64,000 nucleotides of DNA. Origin: CALINB01 sp938045325. Its GTDB lineage: Bacteria > Pseudomonadota > Alphaproteobacteria > Rhodospirillales > CALINB01. Position numbers and translations under genes: made by a program. Positions 52,159-60,718 of the stretch are shown piece after piece (position 1 is the stretch's first letter; every line of letters begins with the position of its first letter). The notes beneath the pieces are model-generated. The model did not search any database. It was not told where the DNA came from and was given only the letters and a program-made list of their open reading frames with translations. Location: contig JAYNQW010000004.1 in NCBI GenBank assembly GCA_038114465.1, forward strand, positions 124,001-188,000. Direction: 5' to 3'.

Positions 52159-52584
52159 CTAGTGAATCTTATTGTCTTCTAAAAACATTGCTTGGGCAAG
52201 GGCATCAAAAAATTTCTGGTAAAATGCAGGATCGTTTGCAGCCTTAAGATTAAATTGCGCACTTGCACGGACATACATTTGTTCACTGCCCCGAGGGCGG
52301 GAAGAAACCGTCATTTTCATCAAGTAATTGCCGGCCTTTGTCGCGCTGACAACACCGATCTCATGATCCACTTTATCAACCGTAAAGCCAAGATCTTGAA
52401 GAGTTGCAATAATCGTACGAATGGTGAGCTTACTATCAGCCGTGTTATATACTCTGGACTGGATCGACCGAAGAGCGACCTGGCTTCTATCCGCGGCTAA
52501 AATTTGCTGACGGGAATCAGTCTGACAGCCCAAGAGCGGCATTGCCAGAATAACAATGGACAAGAATGCGCTTTTAATTCTCAT
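52159..52584 (-). CDS. Small lipoprotein, tandem family member 1
   Basis: This 141-residue protein has a lipoprotein signal (FLSIVILAMPLLGC, lipobox Cys near residue 20) and the family core ALRSIQSRVYNTADSKL, TIIATLQDLGFTVDKV, GVVSATKAG and FYQKFFDALAQAMFLED. Four genes in this cluster share that core. Likely outer- or inner-membrane anchored periplasmic protein; no function known. Last gene of the minus-strand run; overlaps the next gene by 4 bases. Confidence 0.75.
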   Translation of the reverse strand: MRIKSAFLSIVILAMPLLGCQTDSRQQILAADRSQVALRSIQSRVYNTADSKLTIRTIIATLQDLGFTVDKVDHEIGVVSATKAGNYLMKMTVSSRPRGSEQMYVRASAQFNLKAANDPAFYQKFFDALAQAMFLEDNKIH

Positions 52585-53060
52585 TGTTCATTTCTAATTA
52601 AAAATAATGATTGTTCGAGGCTGTTGAAAAATTTTTGGTAGAGGCGCTGGTCAAAAATCGGCTCTGATCTAAAAAGCCTCGGGTCATGACTTGGTATAAT
52701 CTTTTGAAAGTTAGCACGCACCGTTGACTTTTGGTTTCTAACTTGGGAAGCCGTAACCGTGACCCTAACATCAGTTTGCAATCCCAGGAACCCTCCACTT
52801 AATTGAGATTTGGCACCCGTTACAAGCCCCGCGGACGTATTGCTTTCATGAACCTTAAACCCGAAGTCCTGGAGCGTAGAAACAATCGTTCGAATTAATG
52901 TCGTGTCGTCACTTACCTCGATAGCCCGGCTTTCTATTTGTCTTTTATTGACAGATCCCTGCGACGCAACCAATGCTTCTGTTGCTGTTTGCTGTGTTTG
53001 GCACGAAGCGGCGAAGATCGATACAAAAATAACAATGGCGAGTGGCCGAAGCGCCAACAT
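52581..53060 (-). CDS. Small lipoprotein, tandem family member 2
   Basis: About 159 residues from ATG 53060, which gives a clean lipoprotein signal (LALRPLAIVIFVSIFAASC) and begins just after the preceding stop. The core matches the family: KRQIESRAIEVSDDTTLIR, IVSTLQDFGFKVHES, GLVTGAKSQ and LYQKFFNSLEQSLFL. The middle (LQTDVRVTVTASQVRNQ) is strand-rich. The frame extends to 53111, but that would overlap the BamE-like gene. Function unknown. Confidence 0.72.
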   Translation of the reverse strand: MLALRPLAIVIFVSIFAASCQTQQTATEALVASQGSVNKRQIESRAIEVSDDTTLIRTIVSTLQDFGFKVHESNTSAGLVTGAKSQLSGGFLGLQTDVRVTVTASQVRNQKSTVRANFQKIIPSHDPRLFRSEPIFDQRLYQKFFNSLEQSLFLIRNEQ

Positions 53061-53061
53061 T

Positions 53062-53538
53062 CTAGAAGCTACTGTATCGATAAGCGAAGTCTCGTACTTT
53101 ACTATTTTCATCGTACTTAATAATGATTGTTAAAGTTCTTTGCGATGTGCTGCTTGCTCCAGCAGCGCTTGAGTAACCGGCACCCCCGCCGCCACCGACG
53201 AGTCCGGGGCCAACAAGAGCCCCGCCAAGAATCAGCGTGCTAACACCGCCGCTTGATGTTGAAAAAACTCTTTCAGTGGAAATTTTATCATATACCCAAT
53301 TTTCACGGCGCTTACTATCAGTTGTAACCATATTTGGCGCACCAAGGACGCTGACGACGTCCGCAGAAGACATACCAACCTTGATTTGACGCTGGACAGT
53401 TCCAACAGTCAGCTTTTCACCTTGTGCGCGGGCATTGCGAACATCGCTCGCATGTTCACCGGCTGTCTGACACCCATGAATAAAAGCGAGCCCAAGGCCA
53501 AGCACAAAAAATGTCGTTAGATTAGTTATAAACCTCAT
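53062..53538 (-). CDS. SmpA/BamE-domain-like lipoprotein in the lipoprotein cluster
   Basis: This 158-residue protein has a lipoprotein signal (FFVLGLGLAFIHGCQT) and a SmpA/OmlA (BamE-like) motif LTVGTVQRQIKVGMSSADVVSVLGAPNMVTTD followed by WVYDKIS. The C-terminal half is Gly/Ser-rich (GGALVGPGLVGGGGGAGYSS) and ends in KYDENSKVRDFAYRYSSF, as in BamE-type proteins. BamE itself acts in outer-membrane protein assembly, but this copy sits among the paralogous small lipoproteins, probably in one operon, and may be a local variant. Confidence 0.8.
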   Translation of the reverse strand: MRFITNLTTFFVLGLGLAFIHGCQTAGEHASDVRNARAQGEKLTVGTVQRQIKVGMSSADVVSVLGAPNMVTTDSKRRENWVYDKISTERVFSTSSGGVSTLILGGALVGPGLVGGGGGAGYSSAAGASSTSQRTLTIIIKYDENSKVRDFAYRYSSF

Positions 53539-53567
53539 TTAAGCCTCCTGCGTATCTGATCCAAAGC

Positions 53568-54038
53568 CTATTTCTGTGGGCTTGTTTTCGGGCCTTCATA
53601 AATTGCGTCCAAAAATAATGCTTGCGACAACGGTTCAAAAAACCGTTTTTGATAAAATTCCGGGCTATCGACTTGGTGCGGCTGAGCAAGTCTTTGAGGA
53701 TTAATTTTCACGACTGCATTTGCGCGAACTGTCGTCGTTTTTTCATCAGATGCAGCAATGGACGCCGTTAATCTTAGTTGAGCGAGCTTATTTCCCGAAA
53801 TTGTCCCGGCTTTAGGCTCCATTGACGTTATGGCATAACCCAAATCAAGCATAACCGATATGATGGCCCGAAATACTTTTTTTTCATCAGGTGTTTCAAA
53901 CTTCCTCGATTGCATTGCCCGGAGCTCAACCGCGGATTTTTCACTCATAATGACAGGGGGTTCTTTGTTTGCAACGCACCCCGTTAAGCCAAACACAACG
54001 ACGGCTGAGATCATCAGGAAATTATATTTATATTTCAC
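53568..54038 (-). CDS. Small lipoprotein, tandem family member 3
   Basis: This 156-residue lipoprotein has the signal FLMISAVVVFGLTGCVAN and the family core VELRAMQSRKFETPDEKK, IISVMLDLGYAITSM, GTISGNKLAQ and FYQKRFFEPLSQALFLD. The C-terminal tail differs from the others (YEGPKTSPQK). It overlaps member 4 by 4 bases and precedes the BamE-like gene by 29 bp. Confidence 0.74.
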   Translation of the reverse strand: MKYKYNFLMISAVVVFGLTGCVANKEPPVIMSEKSAVELRAMQSRKFETPDEKKVFRAIISVMLDLGYAITSMEPKAGTISGNKLAQLRLTASIAASDEKTTTVRANAVVKINPQRLAQPHQVDSPEFYQKRFFEPLSQALFLDAIYEGPKTSPQK

Positions 54039-54589
54039 TGTTGGTTCCCTTCCAGAAATGCGCTTTTTGATAATTTTTCAAAAAATTGCTTATAAATTTC
54101 TGCGTCCGTAATGAGTTGCGCTTTCCAAAGTTGGCCATGGTTATTCGTAATATGCCGATCAAAAAAAGCGCGCACCTGGGATGACTTACTATCAATCTGA
54201 TGAACCAATATCGTTACATTAATTTTTTGAGTTTCATCATACGTCATCGTATGAGAACTACCTGCCAAGGCTGCTAATACCATCAAAATAGCTTGGCCTG
54301 TAATTTGACCGGCTTCTTTAGCATCACGCTCTTTTGTTCCAACGAGAACACCAAATTCTTTTGAAACTTCACTGACCGTAAACCCCAAATCTTGAAGCGT
54401 GGCGGCTGAAGCCTGAACAAGATTTGCGTTATCAATCGTACTATAATTGTGTGATTGAATTTCCCGCATAGAAACAATCGTTTTGCCTTCAATGACTGCA
54501 GGCGCACCGATTTCTAATGCGTGTTTATTTGGATCCACACAAGCCGACAGAAACAAGGCCGCGGCAATCACTACGCAAACTTTGTTCAT
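54035..54589 (-). CDS. Small lipoprotein, tandem family member 4
   Basis: This 184-residue lipoprotein is the first gene of the run. Signal: VVIAAALFLSACVDPNK. Family core: SMREIQSHNYSTIDNANL, AATLQDLGFTVSEV, GVLVGTKERDAK and IYKQFFEKLSKSAFLEG. It is longer than the others through an insertion with a hydrophobic stretch (GQAILMVLAALAGSS), which could contact the membrane. Function unknown. Confidence 0.74.
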   Translation of the reverse strand: MNKVCVVIAAALFLSACVDPNKHALEIGAPAVIEGKTIVSMREIQSHNYSTIDNANLVQASAATLQDLGFTVSEVSKEFGVLVGTKERDAKEAGQITGQAILMVLAALAGSSHTMTYDETQKINVTILVHQIDSKSSQVRAFFDRHITNNHGQLWKAQLITDAEIYKQFFEKLSKSAFLEGNQQ

Positions 54590-54720
54590 CGTCTTATTCC
54601 ATCAATATTTGAGCTCAGAAAGTCCACTTTAAAAACATCCTGATACATTTATCAAAAACAATAGAACATCCGGCATAAGCTGTCATACGATTTTATGAAT
54701 TTATGGCCTGAAAATTGGCC

Positions 54721-55614
54721 TTAATGAGGCTGATCACCTTTGATTTGCGTGCGGTGCATGATCCGCCGGGACGATTGCGGAAAATCATCGCGCCGGTGCA
54801 TGGTGCAACGGTTGTCCCATACGACGATGTCTCCGGCACGCCATTTATGATGCCAGTAAAATTGCTCCTGGGTCGTATGCGCCCAGATTTCATCAAGCAG
54901 CACTTCGGAGTCTTCAAGCGATAGCCCCGGAATGTAAGCATAGCGGCGGCGGCCCAAATACAAGGCCTTTCGCTTTGTTTCCGGATGCGTGCGGATGATC
55001 GGGTGAATCGCACCGGGTGATGTGCGGATATCGCCCACCTCCTCGGAACCGACGCGTCGAAAGCCTGCGCTATTGGTCGTCGAATCATGCTTGATTGTTA
55101 AACGTTCAATTTTTCGATGCAATTCAACCGGCAGCGCATCGAAGGCCCGGTACATATTAAGAAAACCGGTGTTACCGCCTTTTGGCGGCACTTCAAGAGC
55201 AAAGAGCGCACTGCCCATCGGCGGGCGTTCATTGTAATTCATGTCCGTGTGCCAAATGCATTCCTCATTCCCGAGGCTACCGATGGCAACACCGTTTTCT
55301 ATGACATTAGAAAGGATCAAGATTTCCGGGAGTCCGGGAACGGACATCACACCGTTTTCATTGGGCGGGGATTCATCCAACTCGCCGAACCGGCGGCTGA
55401 ATGCAACTAAATCCGAGTCGCTTATCGTTTGGTCACGAAACAGCAGCACATTGTATTTCAGCCAGGCAGCATGAATGGCGGCAAATGTTTGATCGTTGAT
55501 CAAAGCAAGATCGATACCTTTGATTTCCGCACCGATTGCATCGGAAACCGGATCGATATCAAGCGATGTATCGAGAAATGAGCCTTCAGAAGATTGATGT
55601 TGTTCGAGTTCCAT
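54721..55614 (-). CDS. TauD/TfdA family Fe(II)/2-oxoglutarate dioxygenase
   Basis: About 297 residues from ATG 55614. The metal triad is H and D in CIWHTDMNYNERP and the distal His in RCTMHRRDDFP, with the 2-oxoglutarate Arg a few residues on (RRIMHRT). The N-terminus (GAEIKGIDLALINDQTF) and WRAGDIVVWDNR are family marks. Members cleave taurine, 2,4-D, alkylsulfates or hydroxylate small molecules. The residues before MELEQ in the open frame are unlike the family. Substrate unknown; taurine use would give sulfite but not feed Xsc. Confidence 0.88.
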   Translation of the reverse strand: MELEQHQSSEGSFLDTSLDIDPVSDAIGAEIKGIDLALINDQTFAAIHAAWLKYNVLLFRDQTISDSDLVAFSRRFGELDESPPNENGVMSVPGLPEILILSNVIENGVAIGSLGNEECIWHTDMNYNERPPMGSALFALEVPPKGGNTGFLNMYRAFDALPVELHRKIERLTIKHDSTTNSAGFRRVGSEEVGDIRTSPGAIHPIIRTHPETKRKALYLGRRRYAYIPGLSLEDSEVLLDEIWAHTTQEQFYWHHKWRAGDIVVWDNRCTMHRRDDFPQSSRRIMHRTQIKGDQPH

Positions 55615-55754
55615 AGCGAAATCATATCGGCAAAAAATGCGATTACCTAAAGAATGATGAAATGACAAAGAATTTCAAGAATTTCCCTTGCATTCCCCCG
55701 GTAAAAATGACACATCTCTGCCCCTTCTGACAGCTGAAACGAGCCCTAAACGCC

Positions 55755-57578
55755 ATGTCCCATTCCATCAGCGGCCTGCGTAATATTGCGATTATCGCCC
55801 ATGTCGACCATGGCAAAACGACGCTCGTCGATCAACTGCTGCGCCAATCCGGCACACTAACGAAATTCGGCGACCATGACGAGCGGATCATGGATTCAAA
55901 CGACCTGGAACGCGAGCGCGGCATCACGATTTTATCGAAAAACACGTCCATCTTATGGGACGAATGGCGCATCAATATCGTCGACACACCAGGCCATGCC
56001 GACTTTGGTGGCGAGGTCGAACGGGTCCTCTCGATGGTCGATTCCGTCCTGCTGCTTGTCGATGCAGTTGAAGGCCCGATGCCGCAAACGCGCTTTGTCA
56101 CAAGCAAGGCCTTGGCTCTCGGTCTACGCCCGATCCTCGTGATTAATAAAGTCGACCGTGACGGCGCCCGGCCGGATTGGGCCGTCGATCAAACATTCGA
56201 TCTCTTCGACCAATTAGGTGCGACCGACGAGCAACTCGATTTTCCGGTTGTTTACGCTTCAGCAACACAAGGTTGGGCATCATTGGATCACGCTTCGCCC
56301 GATGACGACATGACGGCTTTATTTAAGACCATTGTCGATCATGTACCGCCGCCGGATGTCGATCTAGACGGTCCTTTCCAATTGCAGGTCAGCGCTTTGA
56401 ATTACTCGAGCTATGTCGGCGTGATCGGTATCGGCCGTGTGCGCCGTGGTAAAATCGCCGCAAACAAGCCTGTCAGCATCATTGACACCGAGGGCAAAAC
56501 CCGCTCGGGACGGATATTACAAATCCTCGGTTTCCACGGTCTTGAAAAAATCGAACAGAAAGAAGCCGAGGCCGGTCAAATCATCGCTTTTACAGGCATC
56601 GATGAATTACAAATTTCCGACACCGTTTGCGACCCGGAACACATCGAGGCTCTACCCCCGCTCGTCGTCGATGAGCCGACCATTTCCATGACATTTCAAG
56701 TCAACGATTCACCGCTTGCGGGACGGGAAGGCAAATTTGTCACCAGCCGCAACCTGCGTGAACGGCTGGACCGCGAACTTATTCATAATGTCGCCCTGCG
56801 GGTCGAACCAACAAACGATCCGGATAAGTTCAAGGTTTCAGGCCGCGGCGAATTGCATTTATCGATCTTGATAGAAAACATGCGCCGTGAAGGATACGAA
56901 CTGGCCATATCGCGACCTGAAGTCATTTTAAAAGAAATCGACGGCAAAACCTGCGAGCCTTGGGAAACGCTCACTGTCGACGTCGAAGAACAGCACCAAG
57001 GCACGATTATGGAAAAGCTGGGGGAACGGCGCGGGGAATTAAAAAATATGGTCCCCGACGGCAAAGGGCGCGTGCGGCTCGATTACGTTATTCCCAGCCG
57101 CGGCCTGATCGGGTTTCGCTCGGAATTTCTGACCAGCACATCCGGTACCGGGTTGATGTATCACACGTTCGATCATTACGGCCCACGCGCCGAAGGCAAC
57201 CTCAGCGAACGCATTAACGGCGTTCTGGTATCCATGGAAAATGGCAAATCGATTGCGTATGCGTTGTTTAACCTACAGGAGCGAGGGCAGCTGTTTATCA
57301 AGCCGGGTGTGGATGTTTACGAAGGCATGATTATCGGTATTCACTCACGAAACAACGATATTACCGTCAATCCGTTAAAGTCGAAGCAGTTAACGAATAT
57401 TCGCGCCGCCGGATCGGATGAGAACGTTATTTTAACACCGCCCGTACAGGTAACGCTTGAATACGCGCTTGAATTTATCGATGACGATGAACTTGTCGAA
57501 GTCACACCGGACTCCATTCGTATTCGGAAAAAATATTTGAAGGAGCACGAACGCAAACGCGCATCCCGCGCGGCCTGA
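55755..57578 (+). CDS. bipA: Ribosome-associated GTPase BipA/TypA
   Basis: This 607-residue translational GTPase has GTPase motifs IIAHVDHGKTTLVDQLL (P-loop), RERGITI (switch I), DTPGHADFGGEVERVL and LVINKVDRDGARP. EF-G-like domains III and V and the BipA-specific C-terminus (GRVRLDYVIPSRGLIGFRSEF, SRNNDITVNPLKSKQLTNIRA) follow. It assists ribosome assembly and stress-condition translation, especially in cold. Length and ending are typical. It stands alone here between convergent genes. Confidence 0.96.
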   Translation: MSHSISGLRNIAIIAHVDHGKTTLVDQLLRQSGTLTKFGDHDERIMDSNDLERERGITILSKNTSILWDEWRINIVDTPGHADFGGEVERVLSMVDSVLLLVDAVEGPMPQTRFVTSKALALGLRPILVINKVDRDGARPDWAVDQTFDLFDQLGATDEQLDFPVVYASATQGWASLDHASPDDDMTALFKTIVDHVPPPDVDLDGPFQLQVSALNYSSYVGVIGIGRVRRGKIAANKPVSIIDTEGKTRSGRILQILGFHGLEKIEQKEAEAGQIIAFTGIDELQISDTVCDPEHIEALPPLVVDEPTISMTFQVNDSPLAGREGKFVTSRNLRERLDRELIHNVALRVEPTNDPDKFKVSGRGELHLSILIENMRREGYELAISRPEVILKEIDGKTCEPWETLTVDVEEQHQGTIMEKLGERRGELKNMVPDGKGRVRLDYVIPSRGLIGFRSEFLTSTSGTGLMYHTFDHYGPRAEGNLSERINGVLVSMENGKSIAYALFNLQERGQLFIKPGVDVYEGMIIGIHSRNNDITVNPLKSKQLTNIRAAGSDENVILTPPVQVTLEYALEFIDDDELVEVTPDSIRIRKKYLKEHERKRASRAA

Positions 57579-57627
57579 GGTCGTGCCCAGGAACGAAAAA
57601 GGGGGAAGGAAATAGTGGCGGGAAGGA

Positions 57628-58980
57628 TTAACCGAGTTGGTTGATGAGGGGCTTCACAGACTGAAGTTCTCTAAATCTGTGAATGTTCTTGAGGCTTTCT
57701 TCGACTTGTTTCGGCGTTAAAACACCTTCCGTTAAAGCCCGATATTTCACATCGACATCCGCCCAATCGATACCCCGACAGCCGGTCCCGTTCGGCACCA
57801 AAACCGTATCTTTGTAAAGTTTCCCATCCGTCGTTTTAATCGTCACGGTTGCGCCCTGGCGGTAGGCTGCAACATTGTCCACCGGCTGCGGTCCGACTTC
57901 AGTCTTATCGATCAGTTGATGAATCACCGGATCTTCGATTTTGGCTTGAGTGGCGTGCTCCCAACCGAAGCCGCGATCGACAACCGCGGCGGCTAGAAAA
58001 TAAGCCGTGCTGTGCGCCATGCCGACAAGGTCCTCTGGATGAAGCGGCTCGGCAAATTTCACCAGATTTGGCCGCGATAGAATGATGGATGCAACGTTGT
58101 CCGGCGCGACATTGCCTTTGATTGCCGCATTTGCTGCAGCCTCAGCCGTCGCGTGATTGAAATGACTGCCCGGCACGAGCTTGATTGCCATGTCCGTGAC
58201 GATATCCCATTCGCTGCCGAGGCCTTCAATAATGCCGCTGCAGTCATCCTTATTATTGTTGCCATAGGTTTCACAATAACCGCCGGGCATTTCAAAAATT
58301 CGGTCTTCCGCCGCAAATCCTTTTGCCGCCGCCAAGGCCGCCTCCATGCCGAGCATGGTCGCGAGGCCGCCATGGTATTCGCGGGCAACCGACTCATTTC
58401 CGGCCGCGACAAGCCCGCCGATCGATGTCGCCGACAGCGCGATGGCGTGAGTCATTTTTTCGGCATCGAGACCGAGCAACCGCGCCGTTGCCACCGCGCC
58501 GCTGAAGATGGCGATGATGCAAGCGTGAAACCCACGCTTGCGAAAACCGGGTGTGATGGAAGCCCCAATCCGGCCCGCCGCCTCATACCCTAAGACAATG
58601 GCAGCAAGAACATCCAAACCGCTTGCGCCGGTTTTCTCAGCCATTGCCAAAGTGGAAGCCGTTAACGGTGTTCCCGCATGCGTGATGTTGCGCAGATCGC
58701 TGTCATCGGAGGCCGCCGCATCGCTCATCAAGGCATTGGCCCGCGCAACGTGAACAGCCGGCAATTTTTGCGAACCGTAAAACCAAATGGTTGCATCTTC
58801 CCGGCCGCCTCTTTCTTGTGTGAGTTCACGGATAGTCACGGCTGAAGAAATATCTCTACCGGCCGCCGCACTCGCGATGGTCGAGGCGATCAACATCGCC
58901 GCGTGGTCAAGCGTTTGCGCCGGCAAATCGGCCGGATCATGATCTGCCACAAAGGCCGCTAAGGTGCGCGCAATTGTCAT
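57628..58980 (-). CDS. MmgE/PrpD family protein (copy 2)
   Basis: About 450 residues from ATG 58980. It has the family pattern GSQKLPAVHVARANALMSD, GYEAAGRIGASITPGFRKRGFHA, GLVAAGNESVAREYHGG and KLVPGSHFNHATAEAAANAA. It is distantly related to copy 1 (50705-52114), so these are separate paralogues rather than a recent duplication. The frame opens at 59019 with non-family residues. Probable dehydratase-type enzyme with unknown substrate. Confidence 0.88.
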   Translation of the reverse strand: MTIARTLAAFVADHDPADLPAQTLDHAAMLIASTIASAAAGRDISSAVTIRELTQERGGREDATIWFYGSQKLPAVHVARANALMSDAAASDDSDLRNITHAGTPLTASTLAMAEKTGASGLDVLAAIVLGYEAAGRIGASITPGFRKRGFHACIIAIFSGAVATARLLGLDAEKMTHAIALSATSIGGLVAAGNESVAREYHGGLATMLGMEAALAAAKGFAAEDRIFEMPGGYCETYGNNNKDDCSGIIEGLGSEWDIVTDMAIKLVPGSHFNHATAEAAANAAIKGNVAPDNVASIILSRPNLVKFAEPLHPEDLVGMAHSTAYFLAAAVVDRGFGWEHATQAKIEDPVIHQLIDKTEVGPQPVDNVAAYRQGATVTIKTTDGKLYKDTVLVPNGTGCRGIDWADVDVKYRALTEGVLTPKQVEESLKNIHRFRELQSVKPLINQLG

Positions 58981-59187
58981 GGCGCTTCTTTTTTGAAAAT
59001 CACAAGCATCTGCCGACAATAGTCGGCGTTTCTTGAATATGAAATAGCGTTAAGAGGGGGAAATGGTGCCAGGGGCGGAATCGCACTGATGTTTTAAGCC
59101 TTTGTATTTAAAAATAAAAAATACATTCTAATTTTAAAATACCAACAAAAACACCAACGATTTCTTCAATTGAATATAGATTTTGGG

Positions 59188-60237
59188 CTATTGATTTACA
59201 CCTGTGCATTCAATGACTTCTAGTTGCCCCTTCCCTTTCACGTCAATACGCCCCAGGGAACGGCCTGAACATTCATTTTGAACCTCAAGCCAAGCTTCAT
59301 GCGCCATACAAACGGTTCCCGGGCTGCCAGGCCCCGTCATCCGTGCAGCGATGTTGACCGTATCACCCCAAACATCAAATTGATATTTTTGATCCCCGAC
59401 GATCCCGGCATGAATTGGGCTGACATGAACGCCTGCTCTGACTTCCCAGCCGATGTCCAAGTCCACAACGGCTTGACCCATTTCAAGCCCGCACCGAATA
59501 GCCGATAACAATGGCTCTCTGTTCGGCACCAACAATCCAGCCGTTGCCATAAATTCATCACCGATGGTTTTTATCTTTTCCATTTGATGAATTTCAATAA
59601 GTTCTTCAAATTTTTGAAAAAGCAATTGAAGATTAGAAACAACTTCTGTTGCCGAATGTGCGCTGCAAAAAGATGTAAAGTTCACGACATCGCAAAACAA
59701 AACCGCAATGTTATCGTAGCCTCTTGGCTCAACCTTCCCGGTCGCCTTGAGCTCACTGGCGGCAGCGGCCGGCAAAATCACATTCAAAAGATCGTCGCCT
59801 CTTTTCTTTTCCTGCTTGATTTGGCTGAGATAGGTAGTTTCTTGGTCGCGCATTTTCTTCTTTTCAAGACACGCATTTAGGCGAGCGCGTAATAACGTCG
59901 GCTTAAACGGCTTTGGCAAATAATCTTCGGCCCCGGCCTCGATACATTTAACAATACTGTCAATTTCTTCGATAGCAGAAATCATGATCACGGGAATATG
60001 ACGAAGCTGCATGTCCGCCTTAATGTGATCCAGCACTTCATAGCCGTTCATTTCAGGCATTTCGATATCGAGAAGCACAACATCAATCTCATTGTTTTTT
60101 AATTGATCTACAGCTTGCCGACCATCTTCAGCAAGAGCGACCTGTTCGTAGCCCTCTTGGTTAAGCTGACGAGTGATTAGATTCCGATTAAACTGATCAT
60201 CATCAACGACTAATACTTTGCTGTCTGTAAGGCTCAT
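59188..60237 (-). CDS. Response regulator with C-terminal class III adenylate/guanylate cyclase domain
   Basis: This 349-residue protein has a receiver domain (residues 1-125: DDD acidic patch, phospho-Asp in VVLLDIEMPEMNGYE, SAIEE, Lys in LPKPFKP). A helical linker (TTYLSQIKQEKKRGDDLL) follows, then a class III cyclase domain. In it are metal Asp in LFCDVVNFTSF, substrate Lys in EKIKTIGDEFMA, and QFDVWGDTVNIAARM with a transition-state Arg. It would make a cyclic nucleotide when phosphorylated. Directly downstream of the CheY-like gene (19 bp), probably the output of the hybrid kinase. Confidence 0.93.
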   Translation of the reverse strand: MSLTDSKVLVVDDDQFNRNLITRQLNQEGYEQVALAEDGRQAVDQLKNNEIDVVLLDIEMPEMNGYEVLDHIKADMQLRHIPVIMISAIEEIDSIVKCIEAGAEDYLPKPFKPTLLRARLNACLEKKKMRDQETTYLSQIKQEKKRGDDLLNVILPAAAASELKATGKVEPRGYDNIAVLFCDVVNFTSFCSAHSATEVVSNLQLLFQKFEELIEIHQMEKIKTIGDEFMATAGLLVPNREPLLSAIRCGLEMGQAVVDLDIGWEVRAGVHVSPIHAGIVGDQKYQFDVWGDTVNIAARMTGPGSPGTVCMAHEAWLEVQNECSGRSLGRIDVKGKGQLEVIECTGVNQ

Positions 60238-60256
60238 TTTATTTTTTCACTTAAAT

Positions 60257-60682
60257 TTAGTCGAGAACACTGGGATCGATCATCGGAGACGTCAGGGCAA
60301 ATATAAGTTTGCTTTCTAAAGCCAGCTTTGAGATGGGCTTTGCCAAATAACCATGCACGCCAAGCTTAATGGCTTCACGCACATTGCCCTCTTCTTTGCG
60401 CCCAGTTAACACGAGAACCGGAATATCTTTTTGATCAACATTATCGCTGTTTCGAAGTGAACTGATAAACTCAAAACCGTTCATGACAGGCATTTCAAGG
60501 TCGCAAAGAATGACATCTGGCTTTATTTCATATTTCAGTTTCTAAAATGCATCTTGCCCATTTTCAGCATTAACAATGTTTGTAATATTAAGATCACGCA
60601 ACACTCTGCCAATAAGCTGGCGCATAAATGCCTCATCCTCGATTACGAGTATGGATAGTTTTTTGAAATCTACATCCGCCAT
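60257..60682 (-). pseudogene. CheY-like receiver with an in-frame amber codon
   Basis: From ATG 60682 one frame of 141 codons encodes a stand-alone receiver, interrupted by TAG at 60544-60542 (codon 47). The first part has the acidic pocket VIEDEAFMRQLIG. The second has the phospho-Asp in VILCDLEMPVMNGFEF, LTGRKEEG and the Lys in LAKPISK. Nothing else is damaged. The expected residue there is often Glu (DAF then KLK), so GAG to TAG is the likely change. Without readthrough only a fragment lacking the phospho-Asp would be made. Same kind of lesion as in folE. It sits between the hybrid kinase and the cyclase. Confidence 0.85.
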
Positions 60683-60718
60683 GATATCTCTTCCATTGTG
60701 TTAAAAGTTAAATGCCTA

